A DNA stretch of 8,094 bases from Pseudomonadota bacterium. GTDB taxonomy: Bacteria > Pseudomonadota > Alphaproteobacteria > Acetobacterales > Acetobacteraceae. Position numbers and translations under genes: made by a program. Below are positions 1 to 7,280 of the stretch, piece by piece (positions within the stretch are counted from its first letter, which is position 1; each line of letters opens with the position of its first letter). The stretch is from NCBI GenBank assembly GCA_021819535.1, contig JAKAQU010000123.1:1-8094 (forward strand), written 5' to 3'. The notes beneath the pieces were generated by a model. The model saw only the letters and a list, made by a program, of their open reading frames with translations, searched no databases and was not told the DNA's origin.

Positions 1-636
1 AAATTCATCGATGACCTCGAGGAATTGCTGACGGGAAGCCGGATCTGGAAGCAGCGGACGGTGGATATCGGTGTCGTGTCACCGGAAGATGCGCTGGCCT
101 GGGGGTTTTCCGGGCCATGTCTTCGTGCCTCTGGCGTGCCTTGGGATCTGCGACGTTCGCAACCCTATGACAAGTATCGCGAGGTCGAGTTTGCGGTTCC
201 CGTCGGGCGCAACGGCGATTGCTATGATCGCTATCTCGTGCGCATGGTGGAAATGCGCGAAAGCCTCAAGATCATCCGCCAGTGTCTTGCGAAAATGAAG
301 CCGGGCCTGGTCAAGATCAGAGATCACAAATTCGCGCCGCCGCCGCGCGCCGACATGAAACACTCGATGGAAGCTCTCATCCATCACTTCAAGCTCTATA
401 CCGAGGGCTATCATGTGCCGGAGGGCGCGACCTATACGGTCGTCGAGAGTCCGAAGGGTGAATTCGGTGTCTATCTCGTCGCCGACGGCACCAATAAGCC
501 CTATCGTTGCAAAATCCGCCCGACCGGATTTGCGCATTTGCAGGCGATCGACGTGATGGCGCGGCGGCATATGCTGGCCGATGCGGTGGCGATCATCGGC
601 TCGCTCGACATCGTGTTCGGTGAAATCGACCGGTAA
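1..636 (+). CDS. nuoD: NADH-quinone oxidoreductase subunit D, C-terminal part (5' end outside window)
   Basis: This is the 49 kDa-type subunit of complex I. It sits in the peripheral arm and, with NuoB and NuoH, forms the quinone-reduction site. The frame is open from base 1 and runs 211 codons to TAA at 634-636, so about half of a typical subunit of roughly 390-410 residues is present and the start lies upstream. Recognisable family stretches are [11 protein letters not shown] and [18 protein letters not shown] near the start, [12 protein letters not shown] in the middle, then [38 protein letters not shown] and the C-terminal [12 protein letters not shown]. The last block is the end of the NiFe-hydrogenase-like large-subunit fold, without the Ni-binding cysteines of true hydrogenases. 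It is a stand-alone D gene, not a C-D fusion, at least in the part seen. The stop codon directly abuts the nuoE start. No frameshift is visible. The identification is very secure. Confidence 0.97.
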   Translation, partial: KFIDDLEELLTGSRIWKQRTVDIGVVSPEDALAWGFSGPCLRASGVPWDLRRSQPYDKYREVEFAVPVGRNGDCYDRYLVRMVEMRESLKIIRQCLAKMKPGLVKIRDHKFAPPPRADMKHSMEALIHHFKLYTEGYHVPEGATYTVVESPKGEFGVYLVADGTNKPYRCKIRPTGFAHLQAIDVMARRHMLADAVAIIGSLDIVFGEIDR

Positions 637-1308
637 ATGACAATGACAGAGATGGCGACCAAGTCCCATGATCACGGCCATGAGCCGGCGATTTTTGCAT
701 TCGATGCCGAAAGTGAAGCGAAAATCGGCGAAATTCTGAAGAAATACCCAGAAGGAAGGCAGGCGAGCGCGGTATTGCCGCTCCTCGATCTCGCGCAGCG
801 GCAGATGAGGCGCGTTTCCGGCAGCGCTTGGGTGCCGCGGGTTGCGATGGATGCGATCGCGGCACGGCTCAAAATGCCGCCGATCCGCGTCTATGAAGTG
901 GCCACCTTCTATTTCATGTTCAATACCAAGCCGGTCGGCAAATGGCATTTGCAGGTCTGCACGACGACGCCGTGCTGGCTGCGTGGCTCGGATGCGGTGG
1001 TGGAAGCCTGCAAGCGTATCACCGGCATTCGCCATTTCGGCGAAACCAGTGAGGACGGCCTCTTCACCATGACCGAGGTCGAATGTCTCGGCGCCTGCGT
1101 AAATGCGCCCATTCTGCAAGTGAATGATGATTTCTACGAAGATATGGATGCGGCGACGACCGGGAAATTGCTCGATGCATTGAAGCACGACTCCCCGCCG
1201 CCGCCCGGCTCGATGGCGGGGCGGCAGGCCTCGGCGCCGGAGGGTGGGGCGACCACGCTGACGACGCTCGATTTTGCGCCGCAACCGGCGCCGCGCGGTG
1301 GGGAGTAG
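637..1308 (+). CDS. nuoE: NADH-quinone oxidoreductase subunit E (24 kDa-type, 2Fe-2S)
   Basis: NuoE is the thioredoxin-fold subunit of the N-module and carries the binuclear cluster N1a beside the FMN in NuoF. The 223-residue protein has the four expected ligands: Cys108 and Cys113 (C-x4-C, VCTTTPC) and Cys150 and Cys154 (C-x3-C, ECLGAC). The N-terminal helical part (about 25-100) contains [20 protein letters not shown] and [12 protein letters not shown], typical of the family. It is longer than the E. coli protein of about 166 residues because of a His-containing leader (SHDHGHEP, 10-17) and a Pro/Ala/Gly-rich tail (about 186-223). I chose ATG 637, which touches the nuoD stop. ATGs at 643 and 652 are also in frame, and no strong Shine-Dalgarno separates them; a weak GGTGA lies at 619-623. 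The TAG at 1306-1308 is 4 bases before nuoF. Confidence 0.96.
   Translation: MTMTEMATKSHDHGHEPAIFAFDAESEAKIGEILKKYPEGRQASAVLPLLDLAQRQMRRVSGSAWVPRVAMDAIAARLKMPPIRVYEVATFYFMFNTKPVGKWHLQVCTTTPCWLRGSDAVVEACKRITGIRHFGETSEDGLFTMTEVECLGACVNAPILQVNDDFYEDMDAATTGKLLDALKHDSPPPPGSMAGRQASAPEGGATTLTTLDFAPQPAPRGGE
1300..1305 (+). promoter_or_regulatory. Ribosome binding site of nuoF, decides its start
   Basis: GGGGAG lies 7 bases before ATG 1313 and overlaps the final Gly-Glu codons of nuoE, directly before the nuoE stop TAG. It supports ATG 1313 over the in-frame ATG at 1274. The placement suggests that ribosomes finishing nuoE can initiate nuoF (inference). Confidence 0.6.
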
Positions 1309-1312
1309 GGCG

Positions 1313-2605
1313 ATGCTGAGCGATAAGGATCGCATTTTCACCAATCTCTACGGCCTCCATGATTGGCGTCTCCCGGGCGCGCGGGCGCGCGGCGATTGGG
1401 ATGGCACGGCGGCAATTCTCGCGCGCGGGCGCGATGCCATCGTCGAGGAAATCAAGGCGTCAGGCCTGCGCGGGCGCGGCGGCGCCGGCTTCCCGACCGG
1501 CATGAAATGGTCGTTCATGCCCAAGCAATCGGATGGCCGGCCGAGCTATCTCGTCGTCAATGCCGATGAAAGCGAGCCCGGCACCTGCAAGGATCGCGAT
1601 ATCATACGCCATGACCCGCATAAATTGATCGAGGGCTGCCTCATCGCCTCTTTCGCCATGGGCGCGCATGCCGCCTATATCTACATCCGCGGCGAATTCT
1701 ATAACGAGGCGCGGCATCTGCAGGCCGCGATCGACGAGGCCTATGAAGCCGGGCTGATCGGGCGTAATGCCTGTGGCTCGGGCTGGGATTTCGATCTTTA
1801 TCTGCATCGCGGCGCCGGCGCCTATATTTGCGGCGAGGAAACGGCGTTGCTCGAAAGCCTCGAAGGCAAAAAAGGCATGCCGCGCCTGAAGCCGCCCTTT
1901 CCTGCCGCGGTCGGCCTTTATGGTTGTCCGACGACGGTCAACAACGTCGAAAGCATCGCTGTTGCGCCGACGATCATGCGCCGGGGGGCCGCGTGGTTTT
2001 CCGCGCTCGGGCGCCCGAAGAACACGGGGACGAAGGTTTTTTGCATCTCAGGTCACGTCAACAAGCCGTGCAATGTCGAGGAGGAACTCGGCATTCCCCT
2101 TCGCGAGCTGATCGAGCGCTATGCCGGCGGTGTGCGCGGGGGGTGGGATAATCTGCTCGCGATCATTCCCGGGGGTTCTTCGGTTCCGGTGCTGCCGAAA
2201 GATGTCTGCGATACGGTCTTGATGGATTTCGACAGTCTGCGCGAAGTGCGGAGCGGGCTTGGCACGGCGGCAGTGATCGTCATGGACAAATCCACCGACA
2301 TCATCAAAGCCATTGCCCGGCTCTCGCATTTTTACAAGCATGAGAGCTGCGGCCAATGTACGCCCTGCCGCGAGGGCACGGGCTGGATGATGCGCATGAT
2401 GGATCGTCTGGTCGAGGGGCGTGCCGAGGTCGATGAAATCGATATCCTCGAACAGGTAACGCGGCAGGTGGAGGGACATACGATCTGCGCGCTCGGGGAT
2501 GCGGCCGCGTGGCCGATCCAGGGGCTGATCCGCCATTTCCGCCCTGAGATCGAAGCCCGCATCGCGGCCGCCAGGGCACGCGGTCTCCAGATGGCGGCGG
2601 AGTAG
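1313..2605 (+). CDS. nuoF: NADH-quinone oxidoreductase subunit F (51 kDa-type, NADH/FMN-binding)
   Basis: NuoF is the NADH dehydrogenase subunit. It binds NADH and FMN and holds the 4Fe-4S cluster N3, in the peripheral arm on the cytoplasmic side. The 430-residue product has the glycine-rich loop [16 protein letters not shown] (51-66) and [13 protein letters not shown] (84-96), both in the flavin/nucleotide-binding fold. It also has [20 protein letters not shown] (167-186) and [14 protein letters not shown] (201-214). The N3 ligands are Cys346, Cys349 and Cys352 in [16 protein letters not shown], plus Cys392 in HTICALGD. Length is normal for alphaproteobacterial and mitochondrial homologues. 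A longer frame opens at ATG 1274, but that start would overlap nuoE and add a basic non-family leader ([13 protein letters not shown]). ATG 1313 gives the usual [14 protein letters not shown] start and has GGGGAG 7 bases upstream. No missing residue or frame break was seen. Confidence 0.98.
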   Translation: MLSDKDRIFTNLYGLHDWRLPGARARGDWDGTAAILARGRDAIVEEIKASGLRGRGGAGFPTGMKWSFMPKQSDGRPSYLVVNADESEPGTCKDRDIIRHDPHKLIEGCLIASFAMGAHAAYIYIRGEFYNEARHLQAAIDEAYEAGLIGRNACGSGWDFDLYLHRGAGAYICGEETALLESLEGKKGMPRLKPPFPAAVGLYGCPTTVNNVESIAVAPTIMRRGAAWFSALGRPKNTGTKVFCISGHVNKPCNVEEELGIPLRELIERYAGGVRGGWDNLLAIIPGGSSVPVLPKDVCDTVLMDFDSLREVRSGLGTAAVIVMDKSTDIIKAIARLSHFYKHESCGQCTPCREGTGWMMRMMDRLVEGRAEVDEIDILEQVTRQVEGHTICALGDAAAWPIQGLIRHFRPEIEARIAAARARGLQMAAE

Positions 2606-2609
2606 GACG

Positions 2610-4667
2610 ATGGCGAAAGTCACGGTTGACGGCATCGAGGTCGAGGTGCCGAACGGCGCTTCGGTTTTGCAGGCGGCGGAATTGGCCGGGAAGGAGATCC
2701 CGCGCTTTTGCTATCATGATCGGCTGTCGGTTGCCGGCAATTGTCGGATGTGTCTCGTCGAAGTGGAAAAGTCGCCGAAGCCGGTTGCCTCCTGCGCCTT
2801 TCCCGTGGCTGACGGCATGGTGGTCAAGACCGACAGCCCGATGGTACGCCAGGCGCGACGTGGGGTGATGGAATTCCTGCTGATCAACCATCCGCTCGAT
2901 TGCCCGATTTGCGACCAGGGCGGCGAATGCGATCTGCAGGATCAATCCATGGGCTATGGCATGGATCATTCTCGCTATCGCGAGAACAAGCGGGCGGTGA
3001 AGGATAAAAATCTCGGCCCGCTGGTTAAAACCGTGATGACGCGCTGCATCCAGTGCACGCGATGCGTGCGGTTTGCCGCTGAAATTGCCGGTGTGCCGGA
3101 GCTTGGCGCAACCGCGCGCGGCGAGAACATGGAAATCGGCACCTATGTCGAGCGCACGTTGAGTTCCGAGCTTTCCGGCAATCTGATCGATATCTGCCCG
3201 GTTGGCGCGCTTACCTCCAAACCCTATGCGTTCGTCGCGCGTTCGTGGGAATTGAAGAAAACCGACGCGATCGACGTTTTCGATGCGGTGGGCTGCAATA
3301 TCCGTATCGATGCGCGTGGGCCGGAGGTGTTGCGCATCCTGCCGCGCCTGAACGAAGACGTGAACGAGGAGTGGCTTGCCGATAAATCACGTTTTTCGGT
3401 CGATGGCTTGAAGCGTCGGCGTCTCGATCGGCCGTGGGTGCGTCGGGACGGAAAACTCGTCGAGGCGAGCTGGCGGGAGGCTTTTGCCGCCATCGCGAGC
3501 CAGATCAAGGGTCGTGATCCGGCGCGGATCGGCGCCATTGCCGGCGATCTCTGTGATGCCGAGAGCATGCTGGCGCTCAAGGATCTGATGGCGGCGCTCG
3601 GCTCGGCCACTCTCGATTGCCGTCAGGATGGGGCGCGTCTCGACGCTACACGGCGGGATTTCTATCTTTTCAACACCACCATCGCCGGCATCGAGGACGC
3701 GGACGCCATTCTTTTGATCGGCACCAATCCGCGCCGCGAGGCGCCGGTTCTCAATGCGCGCATTCGCAAGCGCTGGCTTGCCGGCGCGATCAGCATCGCC
3801 GCGATCGGCGAGGAGGCCGATCTCACTTATCCCGTAACTGAGCTTGGCTCATCGCCGCAGGCTCTGGCGGAATTGCGCCGTGGCGATGGCGCGTTTGCCG
3901 CGATTTTGCGCGAGGCGAAGCGGCCGATGATCGTGCTCGGCCAGGGCGCATTACGGCGGGTGGATGGCGCATCGGTTCTCGCCGCGGCATGGGCGTTGGC
4001 GGCGGAATGCGGCGCCCTCAGTGCCGATTGGCATGGTTTCAATGTCCTGCACACGGCGGCGGCGCGGGTGGGTGCGCTCGATCTCGGTTTTCTCCCGGGT
4101 GCTGGTGGCAAGGATGTCGCCGGGATGATGGCGGGGGGTGTCGATCTCCTCTGGCTACTCGGCGCCGATGAAATCGACATGGCGCGGATCGGCGCAGACA
4201 CCTTCGACTTCTATAAAGGGCATCATGGCGATCGCGGTGCCGCGCGCGCCGATGTCATTCTTCCTGGTGCTGCCTACACCGAAAAGAACGGCACCTATGT
4301 CAACACCGAAGGTCGTGTGCAGCGCAGTGAATTTGCCGCCTTCCCGCCAGGCGAGGCGCGCGAGGACTGGCGCATTCTGCGCGCTTTCGCGGAAACGCTC
4401 GGCCATCGCTTGCCCTATGACGATCTGCCGGCGCTCCGCGAACGCTTGGCCGCGGTGGCCCCGGTGTTCGGACGCATCGATGATTTGCCGCGGCGCGGCG
4501 TGGTTGACCTTACGCCACCAGCCGCCGATCCGGCGGCGCTGGGGGCAGAACCGTTGGTGCCGGCGGTGATAAATTATTATCAGACCGATCCGATAAGCCG
4601 GGCGAGCCCGACCATGGCGGCATGCACGGAAACCCATTATCCCGCGATCGCGGAAGCGGCGGAGTAG
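2610..4667 (+). CDS. nuoG: NADH-quinone oxidoreductase subunit G (75 kDa-type, Fe-S wire)
   Basis: NuoG is the large N-module subunit that passes electrons from NuoF/NuoE toward NuoI. The 685-residue protein begins with a ferredoxin-like 2Fe-2S domain (cluster N1b: Cys34, Cys45, Cys48, Cys62). Next comes the His-Cys 4Fe-4S motif (N5: His94, Cys98, Cys101, Cys107, [14 protein letters not shown]). A 4Fe-4S domain follows (N4: Cys146, Cys149, Cys152, Cys196, CIQCTRC and ICPVGAL). Residues from about 215 to the end are the molybdopterin-oxidoreductase-like fold, which in this family binds no molybdenum cofactor. The extra cluster N7 of E. coli/Thermus-type proteins is absent: only Cys229 (DAVGCNIRI) remains where its cysteine cluster would be. 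[20 protein letters not shown] (371-390) is very close to mitochondrial NDUFS1. ATG 2610 follows the nuoF stop by 4 bases, with GGAG at 2599-2602. The stop TAG is 5 bases before nuoH. Confidence 0.98.
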   Translation: MAKVTVDGIEVEVPNGASVLQAAELAGKEIPRFCYHDRLSVAGNCRMCLVEVEKSPKPVASCAFPVADGMVVKTDSPMVRQARRGVMEFLLINHPLDCPICDQGGECDLQDQSMGYGMDHSRYRENKRAVKDKNLGPLVKTVMTRCIQCTRCVRFAAEIAGVPELGATARGENMEIGTYVERTLSSELSGNLIDICPVGALTSKPYAFVARSWELKKTDAIDVFDAVGCNIRIDARGPEVLRILPRLNEDVNEEWLADKSRFSVDGLKRRRLDRPWVRRDGKLVEASWREAFAAIASQIKGRDPARIGAIAGDLCDAESMLALKDLMAALGSATLDCRQDGARLDATRRDFYLFNTTIAGIEDADAILLIGTNPRREAPVLNARIRKRWLAGAISIAAIGEEADLTYPVTELGSSPQALAELRRGDGAFAAILREAKRPMIVLGQGALRRVDGASVLAAAWALAAECGALSADWHGFNVLHTAAARVGALDLGFLPGAGGKDVAGMMAGGVDLLWLLGADEIDMARIGADTFDFYKGHHGDRGAARADVILPGAAYTEKNGTYVNTEGRVQRSEFAAFPPGEAREDWRILRAFAETLGHRLPYDDLPALRERLAAVAPVFGRIDDLPRRGVVDLTPPAADPAALGAEPLVPAVINYYQTDPISRASPTMAACTETHYPAIAEAAE
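4661..4664 (+). promoter_or_regulatory. Ribosome binding site of nuoH, decides its start
   Basis: GGAG, within GGCGGAG 4658-4664, lies 8 bases before ATG 4673 and forms the last Glu codon of nuoG just before its stop. It favours ATG 4673 over the in-frame ATG at 4622, which would lie inside nuoG and add 17 hydrophilic residues ([17 protein letters not shown]) not expected before the first membrane helix. Confidence 0.6.
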
Positions 4668-4672
4668 GGGCT

Positions 4673-5692
4673 ATGGCGGGCTTTTTTCAAACACCGCTCG
4701 GCGTGCTGATCCTTTGGGTTCTGGAAACGCTGGCGATATTGGTGCCGCTTCTGATCGGTGTCGCCTACGCGACCTATGCCGAGCGCAAGATTCTGGCCGC
4801 CATCCAATTGCGCAAGGGCCCGAACGTCGTCGGTTGGTGGGGACTTTTGCAGGCTTTTGCCGATGCCGGCAAAATGCTGATGAAGGAGACCATCATCCCG
4901 ACCGGCGCGAACCGGGTTTTGTTTTTGCTTGCGCCGATGATCACCTTCGTTCTCGCCATGATCTCCTGGGCAGTCATTCCGGTGAACGATGGCTGGGCGA
5001 TCGCCAAGATCAATGTTGGCGTGCTTTATCTGTTCGCGATCAGCTCGCTCGGGGTCTATGGCATCATCATCGCTGGCTGGGCGAGCAATTCGAAATACGC
5101 CTTTCTCGGGGCGTTGCGCTCGGCGGCGCAGATGGTCAGCTACGAGGTTTCCATCGGTTTCGTCATGGTTTCGGTGCTGCTTTGCGTCGGCAGCCTCAAC
5201 CTGAACGATATCGTTCTGGCGCAGCGGCATATCTGGTTTTGTATTCCGCTGTTGCCGATGTTCATCGTGTTCTTCATCTCTGGGCTCGCCGAAACCAATC
5301 GGTCCCCGTTCGATTTGCCGGAGGGCGAGAGCGAGATCGTGGCCGGATTTTTCGTCGAATACAGCGCGATGGCCTTCGCGCTCTTCTTTCTCGGCGAATA
5401 CGCGAACATGTTCCTGATGAGCGCGATGACATCGATCCTGTTTCTCGGCGGCTGGCTCGCCCCGTTCGGCATTGCGCCCTTCACCTGGCTGCCGGGGCCG
5501 ATTTGGTTCATTCTGAAGATCCTGCTCTGCATGTTCGTCTTCATCTGGGTGCGCGGCACGTTTCCGCGCTATCGCTATGATCAGCTCATGCGTCTCGGGT
5601 GGAAGGTGTTCTTACCGTTGTCGCTTTTCTGGTTGGTATTGACAGCGGGGTTTTTGATGGCGATGGGTTGGCTGCCGCAGGGTGGCGCGTGA
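4673..5692 (+). CDS. nuoH: NADH-quinone oxidoreductase subunit H (ND1-type, quinone-site membrane subunit)
   Basis: NuoH is the membrane subunit that links the peripheral arm to the proton-pumping arm and forms much of the quinone channel. The 339-residue protein has about eight hydrophobic segments, roughly 8-33, 81-104, 113-136, 155-175, 187-209, 232-261, 277-297 and 311-332. Conserved loops are visible: [20 protein letters not shown] (35-54), [15 protein letters not shown] (58-72), the long cytoplasmic loop [20 protein letters not shown] (206-225) leading to VEYS, and [13 protein letters not shown] (294-306). The acidic residues of the 206-230 loop (Glu207, Asp214, Glu217, Glu219, Glu221, Glu229) belong to the region known to couple quinone reduction to proton transfer. 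Length is normal. The stop is TGA at 5690-5692, followed at once by a second TGA (5693-5695). A 51-base gap to nuoI follows, the largest in the window. Confidence 0.97.
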   Translation: MAGFFQTPLGVLILWVLETLAILVPLLIGVAYATYAERKILAAIQLRKGPNVVGWWGLLQAFADAGKMLMKETIIPTGANRVLFLLAPMITFVLAMISWAVIPVNDGWAIAKINVGVLYLFAISSLGVYGIIIAGWASNSKYAFLGALRSAAQMVSYEVSIGFVMVSVLLCVGSLNLNDIVLAQRHIWFCIPLLPMFIVFFISGLAETNRSPFDLPEGESEIVAGFFVEYSAMAFALFFLGEYANMFLMSAMTSILFLGGWLAPFGIAPFTWLPGPIWFILKILLCMFVFIWVRGTFPRYRYDQLMRLGWKVFLPLSLFWLVLTAGFLMAMGWLPQGGA

Positions 5693-5739
5693 TGAGGGTG
5701 GCGCGCGAGATCTCGCATCAAGGCAAGAAAGGGCGTTGA
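5692..5739 (+). CDS. Possible 15-codon micro-ORF in the nuoH-nuoI gap
   Basis: An ATG at 5692-5694 overlaps the nuoH stop and reads [15 protein letters not shown] to a TGA at 5737-5739, which ends 4 bases before the nuoI ATG. It fills nearly the whole gap and would hand ribosomes from nuoH to nuoI. A G-rich stretch (CAGGGTGG, 5678-5685) lies upstream as a possible weak binding site. I recognise no peptide family. It could equally be a chance frame in a 51-base spacer, and I infer a coupling role only from its position. Confidence 0.2.
   Translation: MRVAREISHQGKKGR
5705..5716. repeat. 12-base perfect palindrome between nuoH and nuoI
   Basis: GCGAGATCTCGC reads identically on both strands and lies in the middle of the nuoH-nuoI spacer. 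It has no loop and no following T-run, so it does not look like a rho-independent terminator. It could be a dimeric protein-binding site or chance; no known operator is recognised. Confidence 0.45.
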
Positions 5740-5743
5740 CACC

Positions 5744-6232
5744 ATGGCGCTGTTGCAACGTGCTGTGCGTGGCTTTCTGCTCGGCGATATCTTCGCCGGG
5801 CTCGGTCTCACGCTTCGCTATTTCTTCAAGCCGAAAGCGACGCTCAACTATCCTTACGAAAAGAACCCGATCAGCCCGCGCTTCAAGGGCGAGCACGCAC
5901 TTCGCCGCTATCCGAACGGGGAGGAGCGCTGCATCGCCTGCAAGCTCTGCGAGGCGATCTGTCCGGCACAAGCCATCACCATCGAGGCCGAACCGCGAGC
6001 CGACGGTTCCCGCCGTACGACGCGTTATGACATCGATATGACGAAATGCATTTACTGCGGCCTTTGCGAGGAGGCCTGCCCGGTGGATGCGATCGTCGAA
6101 GGCCCGAATTTCGAGTTTGCGACCGAGACGCGCGAGGAGTTGATGTACAACAAAGAACGACTACTCGCCAACGGCGATCGCTGGGAAAGCGAAATCGCCA
6201 AGCGGCTCGAACTTGATGCGCCATATCGCTAG
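5744..6232 (+). CDS. nuoI: NADH-quinone oxidoreductase subunit I (TYKY-type, 2x 4Fe-4S)
   Basis: NuoI carries clusters N6a and N6b, which relay electrons from NuoG to NuoB near the quinone site. The 162-residue protein has two ferredoxin-type motifs. The first is Cys63, Cys66, Cys69 and Cys73 ([12 protein letters not shown]) and the second is Cys102, Cys105, Cys108 and Cys112 ([12 protein letters not shown]). The amphipathic N-terminus ([18 protein letters not shown], about 11-28) is the segment that lies on the membrane in known structures. LNYPYEK and [20 protein letters not shown] precede the clusters, and [20 protein letters not shown] follows them. All are characteristic of the alphaproteobacterial/mitochondrial branch. 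ATG 5744 is the natural start; a weak AAAGGG (5728-5733) is 10 bases upstream. Length is as expected. The product acts on the cytoplasmic face. A 36-base spacer, in which I see nothing else, separates it from nuoJ. Confidence 0.98.
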   Translation: MALLQRAVRGFLLGDIFAGLGLTLRYFFKPKATLNYPYEKNPISPRFKGEHALRRYPNGEERCIACKLCEAICPAQAITIEAEPRADGSRRTTRYDIDMTKCIYCGLCEEACPVDAIVEGPNFEFATETREELMYNKERLLANGDRWESEIAKRLELDAPYR

Positions 6233-6268
6233 GCGAAACAGCAGATTGGGACAGGGATTGCCGGCGTT

Positions 6269-6967
6269 ATGATAACGATGATCGCTTTTTACGTCTTTGC
6301 CGCGATTTTGATCGCGTCTGCGACATTGGTGGTGAGTGCGCGCAACCCGGTGCATTCGGTTTTGTTCCTGATTCTCGCGTTTTTCAATGCAGCCGGATTG
6401 TTCCTTCTCAGCGGGGCGGAATTCCTGGCGATGATATTGGTCATCGTTTATGTCGGCGCCGTTGCGGTGTTGTTTCTTTTCGTCGTCATGATGCTGGATG
6501 TGAATTTCGTCGCCATGCGCGAGGGGGTGCAGCGCTATGCGCCGATTGGCGCGACGATCGGCTTGGTATTGTTCGTCGAACTGCTGATGGTGATGGGGGC
6601 CTGGCGCTATGCGCCGTCGGTATCGGTGCTGCGCGCAGCCCCCGCCCCCGCCAACGTGTCGAATACCGCGGCGCTGGGCGAACTGATTTATACGCACGAC
6701 ATTTTGCTGTTTCAGTTGGCCGGGATGGTGTTGCTGGTGGCGATGATCGGCGCCATCGTGTTGACGCTGCGCGATCGCACGATTTCCCGGCGCCAGGTCA
6801 TTGCGCGGCAGGTCGCGCGACGCGCCGAGACGACCCTTGAACTGGTACCGATGGCGCTCGACGCTGGCGTGCCAGTGCCGAGTTTCCGCCGCCCGTTGCC
6901 GGAGCCCGTGGCATCTCCGGAGCCGGCCTCACATCACGGCGCGCTGCATCATGGCGAGGAGCATTGA
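6269..6967 (+). CDS. nuoJ: NADH-quinone oxidoreductase subunit J (ND6-type membrane subunit)
   Basis: NuoJ is a membrane-arm subunit next to NuoH, NuoA and NuoK that helps carry the conformational or charge signal from the quinone site to the antiporter-like subunits. Five hydrophobic segments are visible at about 5-22, 29-48, 53-77, 92-113 and 139-167. The conserved third helix EFLAMILVIVYVGAVAVLFL (51-70), followed by FVVMML, includes the glycine-containing segment that forms a pi-bulge in known structures. NPVHSVLFLILAFFNAAGLF (26-45) is the family signature before it. At 232 residues it is longer than most NuoJ (about 170-205). The extra part is a soluble tail from about 168, basic at first (RDRTISRRQ), then proline-rich and ending SHHGALHHGEEH. 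ATG 6269 was chosen; ATG 6278 is also in frame and the upstream AGGGA (6253-6257) is only a weak guide. The stop is 6 bases before nuoK. Confidence 0.95.
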   Translation: MITMIAFYVFAAILIASATLVVSARNPVHSVLFLILAFFNAAGLFLLSGAEFLAMILVIVYVGAVAVLFLFVVMMLDVNFVAMREGVQRYAPIGATIGLVLFVELLMVMGAWRYAPSVSVLRAAPAPANVSNTAALGELIYTHDILLFQLAGMVLLVAMIGAIVLTLRDRTISRRQVIARQVARRAETTLELVPMALDAGVPVPSFRRPLPEPVASPEPASHHGALHHGEEH

Positions 6968-6973
6968 ACGGCG

Positions 6974-7279
6974 ATGATTGGACTAGGTCATTACCTGGTG
7001 GTGTCGGCGATCCTGCTGGTGCTCGGGGTGTTCGGTATTTTCCTCAATCGCAAGAATATCATTATCATTCTGATGTCGATTGAGCTCATCCTTCTCGCCG
7101 TCAACATCAATCTCGTCGCGTTTTCGGCGGCGCTCGGCGATCTCGTCGGCCAGGTTTTCGCCATGTTCGTTCTCACCGTGGCGGCGGCGGAGGCGGCCAT
7201 CGGGCTTGCCATCGTCGTCATCTACTTCCGCAACCGCGGCTCGATCGAGGTCGAGGACGTCAATCTGATGAGGGGCTAA
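6974..7279 (+). CDS. nuoK: NADH-quinone oxidoreductase subunit K (ND4L-type membrane subunit)
   Basis: NuoK is a small membrane-arm subunit and a homologue of the MrpC subunit of cation/proton antiporters. At 101 residues it has the normal family length. Three hydrophobic helices lie at about 5-24, 29-51 and 59-84. The two intramembrane glutamates needed for energy coupling in E. coli (Glu36 and Glu72) are present as Glu37 ([12 protein letters not shown]) and Glu73 ([14 protein letters not shown]). The N-terminal [20 protein letters not shown] and the [13 protein letters not shown] loop are typical of alphaproteobacteria, and the C-terminus ([11 protein letters not shown]) resembles that of its relatives. 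A GAGGAG at 6956-6961, inside the end of nuoJ, lies 12 bases before the start, a little far for a Shine-Dalgarno. The stop TAA is followed one base later by the nuoL ATG. Confidence 0.98.
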   Translation: MIGLGHYLVVSAILLVLGVFGIFLNRKNIIIILMSIELILLAVNINLVAFSAALGDLVGQVFAMFVLTVAAAEAAIGLAIVVIYFRNRGSIEVEDVNLMRG

Positions 7280-7280
7280 G

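Noticed and set aside
79..1344. A 421-codon open frame on the - strand opposite nuoD, nuoE and the start of nuoF
   Set aside because: Its translation is dominated by Arg and His in low-complexity runs, it matches no family I know, and it lies exactly opposite well-conserved nuo coding sequence. Long antisense frames are common in GC-rich genes with biased third positions.
1377..1433. Direct repeat of GCGCGCGGGCGCG (1377-1389 and 1421-1433) in nuoF
   Set aside because: Both copies code for ordinary Ala/Arg/Gly residues of the NuoF N-terminus, and alternating G/C runs are expected in a GC-rich gene; no sign of a functional repeat.
2304..2969. A 221-codon - strand frame spanning the nuoF-nuoG junction
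   Set aside because: It is a shadow of nuoF and nuoG codons, with an Arg/Pro/His-rich translation and no recognisable domain.
3260..4667. The molybdopterin-oxidoreductase-like region of NuoG as a separate formate dehydrogenase-type enzyme
   Set aside because: It is continuous with the Fe-S domains of NuoG, matches the degenerate cofactor-free domain normal for this subunit, and lies within an intact nuo operon.
4714..5580. A 288-codon + strand frame inside nuoH
   Set aside because: It is an alternate-frame shadow rich in Arg, while the nuoH frame shows clear ND1 motifs and membrane helices over the same bases.
6233..6268. The 36-base nuoI-nuoJ spacer as a possible terminator or promoter
   Set aside because: No stem-loop followed by a T-run and no convincing promoter boxes; only a weak AGGGA upstream of nuoJ.
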